DNA from: WJMB01 sp964581465
GTDB taxonomy: Bacteria; RBG-13-66-14
Direction of reading: 5' to 3'
Assembly: GCA_964581465.1 (NCBI GenBank)
Contig: CAZOOP010000002.1
Location: forward strand, 1-64,000
Length of the DNA: 64,000 nt
Shown: in pieces, positions 16,784-25,521 of the stretch
How positions within the stretch are numbered: position 1 is the first letter of the stretch
How the letters are laid out: every line of letters starts with the position of its first letter
The notes under the pieces: generated by a model
Seen by the model: only the letters and a program-made list of their open reading frames with translations
What the model was told of the DNA's origin: nothing
Database searches by the model: none
Translations under genes and position numbers: made by a program

Positions 16784-16810
16784 GGCCGGGACTTCAGTCC
16801 CGGCCGTTTT
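16784..16810 (+). terminator. Terminator of the secreted protein at 15722
   Basis: GGCCGGGAC-TTCA-GTCCCGGCC then GTTTTC, 30 bp after the stop. The rest of the gap to 17050 shows nothing recognisable. Confidence 0.8.
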
Positions 16811-17050
16811 CAATCTGCGCGGTCGAGCCACGGGGCTGATCCCAGAACCCGACTGCAACACCATCCTTCATACGCACCCGTAAGAGCGCGGACTCCTCAA
16901 TTACCCCTTCATCAGCCCGTCAAGGTTCTTGAACGATCAACGCTGATCCAGCAACGGCGGGGTCGAGGGACTGGTCCCTGCCCCCGCCCTATAGGGCGCG
17001 GATGGACAGTCGCCTTTTATCAGCAGCCACCAACGGACAAGCTAAAACAA

Positions 17051-17072
17051 GGGCCGACCAAACGGTCGGCCC
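17051..17072 (-). terminator. Terminator of the membrane protein at 17085
   Basis: On the minus strand GGGCCGACC-GTTT-GGTCGGCCC is followed by TTGTTTT, 12 bp after the stop. Confidence 0.85.
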
Positions 17073-17084
17073 CTTGTCCGTTCG

Positions 17085-17999
17085 CTAGTTGTTCCCGGAG
17101 CCGCCCTTGGAGCCACCTCCGCTGGAGCGACCGCTCGAGCCGCCGCTGGAGCGACCACCGGAACGATCTCCCGAGCCGCCACCGGAGCGTCCGCCCGAGG
17201 GTCGACGACGCCGTCCACCGCTGCGGCGACGACGGCTGCCGTCGCTTTTGCTGCGACGGGAGATCTTGACCGTGGGCCGGTCGACGTCCTCTTCGACGGC
17301 CAACTGGAAGAAGGAGAGATAGAGCTCGTGGAACCAGGCGGCCTGGACGCGGATCAGGCTGTAGGCCAGACCCAGGGTGAGCAGGAACCCGGCGGCGAGC
17401 TCGAGGATGACCGGCAGGGTGAAGGCGAGAGCCGGATGGACCAGAACGAGGACAAGTCGCCCCAGGGTGTAGAGCAGGAGCAGCAGCACCAGGTTGGCGC
17501 GGACCTCGACGGCCAGGGCCAGGCGGCGCAAGCGGTCGTAGAGGGGGGAATCGCTGCCGGCCAGTGCCGTCAGGCAGAGCTGGTCCTGGAACTCCCAGAC
17601 GTTGGTCTCGTAGCGGAAGTAGTTTTTGAAGGCGATGCCGAAAATGTTGGGAAAGCTGCGGTCGAAGCGGTAACCGGCGGCGTGGGCCAGGTGGCTGCGC
17701 AGCTTCTTGTCGGCGCGGCTCTCGCGTTCGAGGAAGTACTTGCCCGGCTCCTTGCCGAAGACCAGCCGCAGGAGGCCCCGGGAGATCATGCCGGCCAGAC
17801 CGCCCAGGATAAGCCCGGCGGTCAGCGCGGCGACGAGGACGAACAGGGCGGGGATCAACCAGCCGCCGGGACGCTGGAGGACACTGAAGGCGTCGGAGTG
17901 GGCGGGGTTGATGAAGCCGTGATAGAGCAGGGCCAGCCCGAGGGCGCCGGTGACGAAGATCACCAGCAGCCGGGACGGCGTTAGGCGGTTGTTAAGCAT
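17085..17999 (-). CDS. Membrane protein with Gly/Ser/Arg-rich tail
   Basis: About 304 residues from the ATG at 17999, chosen for AAGGAG 10 nt upstream. An upstream TTG at 18110 would add 37 residues but has a poor context. Two N-terminal membrane segments (LLVIFVTGALGLALLYHGF and LIPALFVLVAALTAGLILGGLAG, about 10-75), a soluble stretch, then two more segments (about 170-215, LVLLLLLYTLGRLVLVLVHP and LELAAGFLLTLGLAYSLI). The last 65 residues are basic then low complexity (RRRRSGGRRRRPSGGRSGGGS...SGNN). No family recognised. The tail could bind nucleic acid or another polyanion. Confidence 0.7.
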   Translation of the reverse strand: MLNNRLTPSRLLVIFVTGALGLALLYHGFINPAHSDAFSVLQRPGGWLIPALFVLVAALTAGLILGGLAGMISRGLLRLVFGKEPGKYFLERESRADKKLRSHLAHAAGYRFDRSFPNIFGIAFKNYFRYETNVWEFQDQLCLTALAGSDSPLYDRLRRLALAVEVRANLVLLLLLYTLGRLVLVLVHPALAFTLPVILELAAGFLLTLGLAYSLIRVQAAWFHELYLSFFQLAVEEDVDRPTVKISRRSKSDGSRRRRSGGRRRRPSGGRSGGGSGDRSGGRSSGGSSGRSSGGGSKGGSGNN

Positions 18000-18125
18000 C
18001 GATCGGTAACTCCTTGACGGTGTATCCGACTCCGGGGCCGTTCGTGGGGCTCCCGGTTCGGGTTCAGCGCGGACGGCCGCCCGGCGCTCATCGCGCCGCA
18101 TATCTGCCAAGCGCGCCCGGGAACG

Positions 18126-19526
18126 CTAGAGGATGTAGCGGGAGAGGTCCTCGTCGTCGACCAGGGCGGACAGCTTGTCGTCAATGTAATCCGGGGTGAT
18201 GGTCAGTTTCTGCTCGCGATCCAGGTTGGCGGCCTCGAAGGAGACCTCCTCGAGCAGGGCTTCCATCACGGTGTGCAGGCGGCGGGCGCCGATATTCTGG
18301 GTGTGCCGGTTGAGCCGTTCGGCCAGGGCGGCCAGCCGGGTGACGGCGGCGGGCTCGAAGTCGAGCTTGAGCCCCTCGGTGGCCAACAGCTCCCGGTACT
18401 GTTTAATCAGGGCGTTGCGGGGCTCGGTGAGGATCAGAACGAAGTCTTCCTTGGTTAGGTTGTCGAGCTTGACGCGGATGGGGAAGCGGCCCTGTAGCTC
18501 GGGCATCAGCTCGGAGGGCTTCTTGTGGTGGAAAGCCCCGGCGGCGATGAAGAGGATGTGGTCGGTCTTGACCATGCCGTACTTGGTCTTGACCGTCGCC
18601 CCCTCGATCAGGGGCAGCAGGTCGCGCTGGACGCCCTCGCGGGAGACGTCGGGTCCGTGGGCGCTTCCACCGGCGACGACCTTGTCGATCTCGTCGAGGA
18701 AGACGATCCCCGAGGTCTCGACGCGGTTCAGGGCCTCGGTCTTGACCTTCTCCTGATCCATCAGCTTCTCGGCCTCTTCGGCCTGGAGGAACTCCCGGGC
18801 CTGGGCGACCTTCATCCGGACGCGCTTGCGCTTCTTGGGCATCAGGCCCTCGAGCATCTCGGAGAGGTCCATGCCCATCCCCTCGAGACCCGCGCCGGAG
18901 AAGACGTTGACCATCGGGTTGTCGCTGCGGGTGACCTGGACCTCGACCTCCCGCTCCTCCATCCGTCCGGCCTGGAGCATGGCGCGGATCTTCTCGCGGC
19001 TGCGCTCGTGGTCGGCCCGGGCGCGCTCGTACTGCTCGCGCTCTTCGGCCGGAGCCGCCGGCGAGGGCTTACCCGGCGGGCTGGGCAGCAGCAGGTCCAC
19101 CAGACGTTCCTCGGCCCGCCGGGCGGCCTCGACGGCCACCCGCTTGCGTTCCTCTTCGCGGACCATGTTCATCGAGATCTCGGTCAGGTCGCGGATGATG
19201 CTTTCAACGTCGCGGCCGACGTAGCCGACCTCGGTGAACTTGCTGGCCTCGACCTTGACGAAGGGGGCCTTGACCAGCTTGGCCAGGCGCCGGGCGATTT
19301 CCGTCTTGCCGACACCGGTGGGACCGATGAGCACGATGTTCTTGGGGTTGATCTCCTCGGCCAGTTCCTCGGGAAGCTGGAGGCGGCGCCAGCGGTTGCG
19401 CAGCGCAACGGCCACGGCGCGCTTGGCGTCGCCCTGGCCGATGATGTAGCGGTCCAGCTCGATGACGATGCGTCGCGGGGTCAGCTCTTCGATCTCCAAC
19501 GGCTTGTCCGGTGCCTGTTCGATCAC
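18126..19526 (-). CDS. hslU: HslU, ATPase of the HslUV protease
   Basis: About 466 residues from the GTG at 19526, which has GAGGAG 6 nt upstream. AAA+ unfoldase that feeds proteins to the HslV peptidase. Walker A GPTGVGKTEIARRLAKL (about 65), pore motif GYVGRD (about 95), the I domain (about 110-230, here with an unusual SPPGKPSPAAPAEEREQYERARADHERS stretch), Walker B GIVFLDEIDKV (about 250), sensor GRFPIRV (about 325) and the C-terminal LSRYIL that docks into HslV. hslV is usually adjacent but is not here: the flanking genes are purE (23 bp upstream) and a membrane protein. Confidence 0.96.
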   Translation of the reverse strand: MIEQAPDKPLEIEELTPRRIVIELDRYIIGQGDAKRAVAVALRNRWRRLQLPEELAEEINPKNIVLIGPTGVGKTEIARRLAKLVKAPFVKVEASKFTEVGYVGRDVESIIRDLTEISMNMVREEERKRVAVEAARRAEERLVDLLLPSPPGKPSPAAPAEEREQYERARADHERSREKIRAMLQAGRMEEREVEVQVTRSDNPMVNVFSGAGLEGMGMDLSEMLEGLMPKKRKRVRMKVAQAREFLQAEEAEKLMDQEKVKTEALNRVETSGIVFLDEIDKVVAGGSAHGPDVSREGVQRDLLPLIEGATVKTKYGMVKTDHILFIAAGAFHHKKPSELMPELQGRFPIRVKLDNLTKEDFVLILTEPRNALIKQYRELLATEGLKLDFEPAAVTRLAALAERLNRHTQNIGARRLHTVMEALLEEVSFEAANLDREQKLTITPDYIDDKLSALVDDEDLSRYIL

Positions 19527-19549
19527 GTTATCTCCTCGGTCGCCTCGAC

Positions 19550-20068
19550 TCAACCGGCGTCGAGCTCGCTTCCCAGCTCTTCGTCGGCGGCGAGGACCTT
19601 GTCGACCTGGGCGCGGCGGTGACCCTTCAAACGCTCGGCCAAGCCTTCATCGGTCAGGGCCAGGATCTGCACCGCGGCCAGGGCGGCGTTCTTGGCGCCG
19701 GCCTTGCCCACGGCATAGACGCCCACGGGGATGCCGCCGGGCATCTGAACACTGGCCAGCAGGGCGTCCAGGCCCCCCAGGCCGCCGGCGGCCAGGGGCA
19801 CGGCCAGCACGGGGCGGGTGGTGTGGGCGGCGACGACGCCGGCCAGATGCGCCGCCATCCCGGCGCCGCAGATGAAGACGGCCACGCCGTCGGCGGTCGA
19901 GCTCTCGATGAAATCGCGCACCTGGTCCGGGGTGCGGTGGGCGGATAGGATACGGCCGGTGAAGGGAACGCCGAACTCGCGCAGTACGTCGAAGGCGGCG
20001 CCCATCACCGGCTTATCCGAGGCCGAGCCCATCAGCACGGCCACCCGGGTGCTGGCTTGGTTGGTCAC
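19550..20068 (-). CDS. purE: PurE, N5-carboxyaminoimidazole ribonucleotide mutase
   Basis: About 172 residues. Purine biosynthesis: converts N5-CAIR to CAIR. Class I hallmarks: VAVLMGSASDKPVM (about 9-22), SAHRTPD (about 43, catalytic His), ICGAGMAAHLAGVVAAHTTRPVLAVP (about 66-91) and MPGGIPVGVYAVG (about 109). The C-terminal extension after residue 155 is short. No purK is adjacent. It precedes hslU by 23 bp, so it is probably in the same transcript. Other purine genes (purD, purH) lie 0.8-3.8 kb upstream on the same strand. Confidence 0.96.
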   Translation of the reverse strand: MTNQASTRVAVLMGSASDKPVMGAAFDVLREFGVPFTGRILSAHRTPDQVRDFIESSTADGVAVFICGAGMAAHLAGVVAAHTTRPVLAVPLAAGGLGGLDALLASVQMPGGIPVGVYAVGKAGAKNAALAAVQILALTDEGLAERLKGHRRAQVDKVLAADEELGSELDAG

Positions 20069-20876
20069 GAGACTGGTCCTCCCTGATCGGTCGCGGGGTG
20101 TTTGATTGGCGGCGGTTATTCGGGCTAATCACGCGTTTGCTTCCGGGACGGTCTGTCGCAACGGCGGCTTATCAGAGAACATCCTTTTCGCTAAACGCTG
20201 CTTGAGATTGGGTATGTTAACGACCGCTCGCCGTCGGGTTTCTTTGACTCTTTCCAGCACGAAGGGCGGAGCCGACAGTCGATTACCTTCCAGCGGTCTT
20301 ATGAGTTTAAAATGCTCTGGCGCCGAAAACCGACTAGCGGAGAAATGACGGCACATTGAGCATGGGATCACTTCGCGGCAACGGACCGCAGCATTACTGG
20401 ATAACATTTTGATAAAAGCAGTTAGCTGTTAGTCAGGTGTGTACATCGAGCGAGATGCTTGTGGCAGGTACATGGATCACCATATGCTTGGGATGCCCGT
20501 AGCGACGGCACACACAATAAAACTGCTTGACGCCGTTGGCCTCGATGATGACGCTTCGATCCCAAGCAGCCTATCAACATGCAAATATTATGAGTGAGTA
20601 TCGAGGATTGAAGGTTGCAGGCCCAACTTGATTCAGCATGGCCTCGTACCAGTCGCTTTTTCGAAGGGGACCGGAGTTTCGAGTTGGAGTCGGCTGGTCC
20701 GGGATCGTGTGTGATGCCATGAGCATTAACTGGGTACGTCCCCGCAGGGGATAGCGGGGGATAATACACGCCAAAGCTCCGTTTTCGGGTCGCTTGACCT
20801 TCCGCGCCTTCTACGAAGCTTTGCGTCTCTTCGCGTGCTCGATCGACGACTCCTCGCGACCCGCCGATCGTACGCT
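20069..20876. other. 808-bp gene-free stretch between purD and purE
   Basis: Lower GC than the flanks, with no intact gene. It holds a short coding-like remnant (20433-20561, listed separately) and the motif GGGGGATAATACAC at about 20755, which resembles an end of the GGGATYATCAC repeats. Probably decayed mobile DNA. Confidence 0.5.
20433..20561 (-). pseudogene. Possible coding remnant with CxCRRYGHPK motif
   Basis: A 42-codon minus-strand frame ending at TGA 20433 reads RSVIIEANGVKQFYCVCRRY then GHPKHMVIHVPATSISLDVHT, which looks like real protein with a zinc-ribbon-like Cys pair. Two stops sit just upstream of its beginning and there is no start codon, so at most it is a fragment. Family unknown. 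Confidence 0.25.
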
Positions 20877-22190
20877 CTAGCGGCGGCGTTTTTTCTTGCC
20901 GTTCTCGGTCTTGTCGCCGTTGAGGCGTTCCAGCTCGCGCCAGGCGATGTCGGTGCGCAGGTAGGCATCCTCGAAGTGGATGCTCTCGGCGCGGCGGTAG
21001 GCGTTGAAGGTGGCGGCGCGAACGGTGGCCCCCATGCCGGTGACGCCCAGCACGCGGCCGCTGTTTGTCACCAACTGATCCTCCCGCATCGCCGTCCCGG
21101 CGTGGAAGACCACGCTGGCGAAGTCGTCCTCGCCGATGCCGGTGATCGGCTTGCCGGTCTCGTAGTTGCCCGGATAGCCACCGCTGGCCATGATCACGCA
21201 GACGGCCTTCTTGGCGGTCAGGTTGACCCTGTCAACGGGCAGGTAGCCGGTGGCCGAGGCGTAGAGCAGCATCAGCAGGTCGTCGGCGATGCGCGGGATG
21301 ATGACCTGGCTCTCGGGATCACCGAAGCGGCAGTTGAACTCGACGACCTTCGGGCCGTCCTTGGTGAGCATCAGACCGACGTAGAGCATGCCGGTGTAGG
21401 GGTGTCCGGCCTCGGCGACGGCCTTGAGAACAGGGTGGACGATGGTTTCCATCACGCCGTCGACGGCAACGGATCCCAGGCTGGAGAGGGGCGAGCAGGC
21501 CCCCATGCCGCCGGTGTTGGGTCCGGTGTCGCCCTCGCCGACGCGCTTATAGTCCTGGGCGCTGCCGAGGATGGTTGTGCCACCGTTGCCGTCGGCCAGC
21601 ACGAACAGCGAGGCTTCCTCGCCCTCCATGAACTCCTCGATCACCACGGTGCTGCCGGCGCGGCCGAAGGTGCCCTTGTGCAGCATGGCGTTGAGGGCCT
21701 TCTCGAGCTTGGCCGGGGTTTCGCAGATCAGGGCGCCCTTGCCCCCGGCCAGACCGTCGGCCTTGACCACCAGGGGCAGGCGATGGTTGGAGGCGTAACG
21801 CCAGGCGGCGTTAAAGTCATCGAAAACGCCGTACTCGGCGGTCGGCACGCCGCTGGCGATCATCAATTCCTTGGCGAAGGCCTTGCTGGTCTCCAGACGG
21901 GCGGCGTCCTTGGTGGGGCCGAAGATGACCAGGTCGCGGCGGCGGAACTCGTCGACGATGCCGTGATCCAACGGCACCTCGGGGCCGACGATGGTCAGGT
22001 CTATCCCGGCGCCCTTGGCGAAGTCGGCCAGGGTGCCGATCTCGTCGCCGGGCAGCGGGGGTATCTCGGCGATCTGGGCGATTCCGGCGTTGCCCGGGTA
22101 GGCGTAAAGCTTGCCCAGGCGCGGCGAGCGGGACACACCCCAAGCCAGGGCGTGCTCGCGTCCACCGCTGCCGACGATTAAAACCTGCAA
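20877..22190 (-). CDS. purD: PurD, phosphoribosylamine-glycine ligase
   Basis: About 437 residues. ATP-dependent ligation of glycine to phosphoribosylamine, second step of purine synthesis. N-terminal MQVLIVGSGGREHALAWGVSRSP, substrate loop GPEVPLDHGIVDEFRRR (about 65-81), ATP-grasp region with VVKADGLAGGKGALIC (about 135-150), LYVGLMLTKDGPKVVEFNCRFGDPESQVIIPRI (about 275-307, metal ligands E and N) and MASGGYPGNYETGKPITG. The tail ends in a basic run (KKKRRR). It is 40 bp downstream of purH, so an operon. Confidence 0.97.
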   Translation of the reverse strand: MQVLIVGSGGREHALAWGVSRSPRLGKLYAYPGNAGIAQIAEIPPLPGDEIGTLADFAKGAGIDLTIVGPEVPLDHGIVDEFRRRDLVIFGPTKDAARLETSKAFAKELMIASGVPTAEYGVFDDFNAAWRYASNHRLPLVVKADGLAGGKGALICETPAKLEKALNAMLHKGTFGRAGSTVVIEEFMEGEEASLFVLADGNGGTTILGSAQDYKRVGEGDTGPNTGGMGACSPLSSLGSVAVDGVMETIVHPVLKAVAEAGHPYTGMLYVGLMLTKDGPKVVEFNCRFGDPESQVIIPRIADDLLMLLYASATGYLPVDRVNLTAKKAVCVIMASGGYPGNYETGKPITGIGEDDFASVVFHAGTAMREDQLVTNSGRVLGVTGMGATVRAATFNAYRRAESIHFEDAYLRTDIAWRELERLNGDKTENGKKKRRR

Positions 22191-22230
22191 TTTCAGCTCC
22201 GTTATCTTGGCGCTAAGATGGGGTTGAATG

Positions 22231-23808
22231 TCAGTGTTTAAAATGGCGTCGGCCGGTGAAGATCATGGCCAGGCCGGCCTCGTCGGCGGCTTCGATCACG
22301 ACGGGATCGCCCTTGGAGCCGCCGGGCTGGATCACCGCGCTCACACCGGCCCGGGCCAGGGTCTCCAGGCCGTCGGGCATGGGGAAAAAGGCGTCGGAGG
22401 CGGCCACGGCGCCGTTCGCTCGGTCTGCGGCCTTGCGTACGGCGATCAGCGAGGAGTCGACGCGGCTCATCTGCCCGGCGCCCACGCCGACCAGCCGACG
22501 GGCGCCGTCGTCCTCAACGCGGGCCAGGGCCACGGCGTTGGACTTGACGTGCTTGACGGCCCTCCAGGCGAAGCGCAGCGCCGCGAGCTCGGCCTCGCTC
22601 GGTTGGCGTCGCGTGACGGTTTTCTCCTCAGCGGAGAAGGCGTCGTCGGCTTCCTGCAGCAGCAGGCCGCCGGGGATGAAGCGTCCCTGAAGGCCGCTCT
22701 TGGGCCGCGGCTCGCCCAGGGCCAGCAGGCGGCGATTTTTCTTCTTACGCAGCCGCTCCAGCACGCCATCGGCGTAACTCGGCGCGGCCAGGCACTCGAC
22801 GAAGCGGGTCCGGTGGATCAGCTCGGTGGTCTCCGGGTCGAGTTCGCGGTTGACGGCGATGATCGAGCCGAAGGCCGACTGCGGGTCCCCGGCCAGGGCC
22901 AGTTCGTAGGCCCGGGCCAGGCTGTCGGCGACGGCCAGGCCGCAGGGGTTGGTGTGCTTGACGACGACGGCGGCGGGCTCGTCGAAATCGCAGACGGCGG
23001 CCCAGGCGGCGGCCAGGTCCCAGTAGTTGTTGAAGCTGAGCTGTTTGCCGGCCAGGGGCTCGGCGGCGGCCAGTTCGTCGGGGCCTTCGAGGTCGAGGTA
23101 GAGCGCCGCGGCCTGATGCGGGTTCTCGCCGTAGCGCAGCTCGCGCAGCTTGCGGAAGGCCGGGATGTAGATCTGCGGCAGCTTCGCCGAGTCGGGGGCG
23201 CCGTGGGTGGCGTCGCTTGGTGTATCCGCCAGGAAGGAGGCGATGGCGGCGTCGTAGGCCGCGGTGTGGGCGAAGGCCTTGGCGGCCAGCTCGCGGCGCA
23301 GCTCGAGGCCGATGCCTCCGCAGGAGAGCTCCTCGGCCACCCGGTCGTAATCGTCCGGATCGCAGACGGTGACCACGTGCCGGTAGTTCTTGGCGGCGGC
23401 GCGCAGCAGGGCCACCCCGCCGATATCGATCTGCTCGATGACCTCGGCGTGCGCAGCCCCGGAGTCTCGGGTGCGACGGAAGGGGTAGAGGTTGACGACC
23501 AGGAGATCGATCCCGGCGGCGCCCAGGCGCTCCAGATCGGCGTCGTCCTCCGGGGTGCGGCGCGAGAGCAGCCCGCCGTGGACCCGGGGATGCAGGGTCT
23601 TGACCCGGCCGCCGAGGACTTCGGGAGATCCGGTGTAGTCGTCCACGCGACGCAGCGGCAGGCCGGCCTCTTCGAGGACCCGTGCCGTGCCGCCGGTGGA
23701 GAGGAACTCGCCGACGCCGGACTCGGTCAGTCGGCGGGCGAAGACGGCCAGGCCGGTCTTGTCGGCGCAGGAGGCCAGGGCTCGACGAGGCTGGAGGGGA
23801 TCGGTCAT
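22231..23808 (-). CDS. purH: PurH, bifunctional AICAR formyltransferase / IMP cyclohydrolase
   Basis: About 525 residues from the ATG at 23808 (MTDPLQPRRALAS). A TTG 18 bp upstream is the alternative. Catalyses the last two purine steps to IMP. Cyclohydrolase half: EFLSTGGTARVLEEAG, GGRVKTLHPRVHGGLLSRR (about 70-88). Formyltransferase half: LRYGENPHQAALYL (about 225), VVVKHTNPCGLAVADSLARAY (about 280, catalytic K-H) and VIQPGGSKGDPVVIEAADEAGLAMIFTGRRHFKH at the end. All key motifs are intact. Confidence 0.97.
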   Translation of the reverse strand: MTDPLQPRRALASCADKTGLAVFARRLTESGVGEFLSTGGTARVLEEAGLPLRRVDDYTGSPEVLGGRVKTLHPRVHGGLLSRRTPEDDADLERLGAAGIDLLVVNLYPFRRTRDSGAAHAEVIEQIDIGGVALLRAAAKNYRHVVTVCDPDDYDRVAEELSCGGIGLELRRELAAKAFAHTAAYDAAIASFLADTPSDATHGAPDSAKLPQIYIPAFRKLRELRYGENPHQAAALYLDLEGPDELAAAEPLAGKQLSFNNYWDLAAAWAAVCDFDEPAAVVVKHTNPCGLAVADSLARAYELALAGDPQSAFGSIIAVNRELDPETTELIHRTRFVECLAAPSYADGVLERLRKKKNRRLLALGEPRPKSGLQGRFIPGGLLLQEADDAFSAEEKTVTRRQPSEAELAALRFAWRAVKHVKSNAVALARVEDDGARRLVGVGAGQMSRVDSSLIAVRKAADRANGAVAASDAFFPMPDGLETLARAGVSAVIQPGGSKGDPVVIEAADEAGLAMIFTGRRHFKH

Positions 23809-24022
23809 CTCTTGTTCAACTCTCAATCACGACGGAATCGCGCGCTGAAATCGTGGGTGGTTTTCAAGCCCTGGACTCCACAGCTTTCTGGAGTGTCTCT
23901 TCGGAGCGTTTGAACGGGTTCGCTGCTGGTAATCAACGATTGCGGCGGCCACGGGCGGACCTGATGCAATAGCGCCGGGCCGGTATTCTACCATAAAGGA
24001 GTGGCTTTTTGGCTCCCGTGGC

Positions 24023-24397
24023 TCAGTCCCCGCCATCGGGTTTGGAGCGCTCGTCGGCCTCGGGTTGCAGCACGTCGTCGATTCGCTCATCGCCTCCGTA
24101 GCGTAGCTCGCCGGCGTCGTCGGGGTCGACGGGGTCGTCGCGCAGACGCTGGCGCCGCCGGACCATGGCGTCGGCCAGCAGGTTGTAGATCGGTGAGAGC
24201 AGGATGGCGTTGGCCAGCACGTAGAGGCCGAAGATGATGATGAACCAGATCTCGCCGTCGCTGAAACCAGAGCGCACGCCGCGGTACACGGCGTAGGCCA
24301 GGCCGATCAGGCCGACGACGAGGAATGTCCAGTAGCTGGCACGCCCCTCCTTGCGCAGTCGCTTGCGGTAGTCCTCGTAGTTCTCTCGTCCTCTCAT
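24023..24397 (-). CDS. Small two-helix membrane protein
   Basis: About 124 residues, ATG with AAAGGAG upstream. A basic N-terminus (RGRENYEDYRKRLRKEGR), two membrane helices (about 22-40 and 50-72), then an acidic, probably cytoplasmic tail (DPVDPDDAGELRYGGDERIDD). No family recognised. It is 214 bp upstream of purH, same strand. Confidence 0.7.
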   Translation of the reverse strand: MRGRENYEDYRKRLRKEGRASYWTFLVVGLIGLAYAVYRGVRSGFSDGEIWFIIIFGLYVLANAILLSPIYNLLADAMVRRRQRLRDDPVDPDDAGELRYGGDERIDDVLQPEADERSKPDGGD

Positions 24398-24690
24398 GCT
24401 GAGCTCCTTTGGCTCTTTAACAGAGGCTGCTTGCGACGGCGGAGGGCTTGCGACCCCGAACTACTTGCATCCATCAACCATGATAGGCGGCGCGTGGCGG
24501 GGTGTCAAGGCGGCCTTGTCTACCCGGCCGCGCTGTTATACCATAGCCGGGTGTAAGCCTCTACTTGTCCTTTCGTGAAACAATGGTGTCGAGGACCCCT
24601 CGGCGGTCCGTTTACGATGGATTCCATTCGACCGGCATTCACCGGTTCCCCTGGCAAACCAAAGCCTCCCTTTGTTCAAAGGAGTCAACG
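24398..24690. other. Intergenic region between divergent genes
   Basis: No gene, repeat or hairpin recognised. It must hold the promoters for the genes at 24397 (minus) and 24691 (plus). Confidence 0.4.
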
Positions 24691-25437
24691 ATGCGCAAGT
24701 CCCTGATCTTTGTCCTGCTTTTGATCGTCGCCGTCGGCGCCATGGAGATGATACCCTGGGCCGCCGGCCAGTGGGCCGCCTACGAGAGCAACGAAGGCCC
24801 GATGACGATGTCCGTGGTCGAGCTGCCCGGCTCCACCCGCCTCTGGCTCCAGGTCGAGATGACCAGTCCAGAGGGCGAGATGGTGGTCCAGATGGCCTTC
24901 ACCGACGAGGGGCTCTCCGAGTACCAGCGCCAGGTCAACCAGATGCTGGCCGACCCCGACGTGACCGCCGAGGAGTACGGCGGCTTCCAGCAGAACATGG
25001 AGGACTACACCGACTTCACCGACGAGATCCGGGTGGCCATGGTCGATCCGGCCTCGGGCGAGCCGATGTACCTTTCGATGGGCCGCGAGACCTTCGAGAT
25101 GTTCAACCAGATGGGCGCCGCCGCCGTCGACGACGAGACCCAGGCCCGCCTCGACGCCGCCTACGAGAACCTGGAGTGGGAGAAGGGGGTGCCCTACTCC
25201 GCCGCCGGCCGGACCTTCGACTGCCTCAAGGTGGTCACCGACCTCTCCGAGGGCTACTACTCCGACGAGGTCCCGGTCTCCGGGATGGTCTTCATGCGCA
25301 CCGCTGCAGTGGCCGGAGCGCCGGAGAGCGACATGGTGCTGACCGGCTATGGCCTCAACGGCGCCGAAAACGCCGCCGCCGCCTATGGCGAGCCGATGAG
25401 CTTCGAGGAACTGATGAGCGGCTCCGGCGGATATTAG
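24691..25437 (+). CDS. Secreted protein of unknown function
   Basis: About 248 residues, ATG with AAAGGAG 6 nt upstream. A signal peptide (MRKSLIFVLLLIVAVGAMEMIPWAAG) is followed by a beta-rich domain. The stretch VPYSAAGRTFDCLKVVTDLSEGYYSDEVPVSGMVFMRT (about 173-210) resembles the PAGTF-x-CYK stretch of the DUF3108 proteins at 14-15.5 kb, suggesting a distant lipocalin-like relative. Methionine-rich middle. Ends with a Gly-rich GSGGY. Monocistronic. Confidence 0.75.
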   Translation: MRKSLIFVLLLIVAVGAMEMIPWAAGQWAAYESNEGPMTMSVVELPGSTRLWLQVEMTSPEGEMVVQMAFTDEGLSEYQRQVNQMLADPDVTAEEYGGFQQNMEDYTDFTDEIRVAMVDPASGEPMYLSMGRETFEMFNQMGAAAVDDETQARLDAAYENLEWEKGVPYSAAGRTFDCLKVVTDLSEGYYSDEVPVSGMVFMRTAAVAGAPESDMVLTGYGLNGAENAAAAYGEPMSFEELMSGSGGY

Positions 25438-25458
25438 GCAAACTCCAAGGCGTCTGAA

Positions 25459-25480
25459 GGGGGGCGGGGTGTCGCCCCCC
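25459..25480 (+). terminator. GC hairpin after the secreted protein gene
   Basis: GGGGGGCG-GGGTGT-CGCCCCCC, 21 bp past the stop; no T-run follows. Confidence 0.5.
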
Positions 25481-25521
25481 GTCGTCTCATCATCCTCAAT
25501 GTGTTCAACGGGAGAGCAGCG

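Noticed and set aside
20129..20407. Minus-strand frame in the purD-purE gap
   Set aside because: Composition and codon use do not look coding; no RBS.
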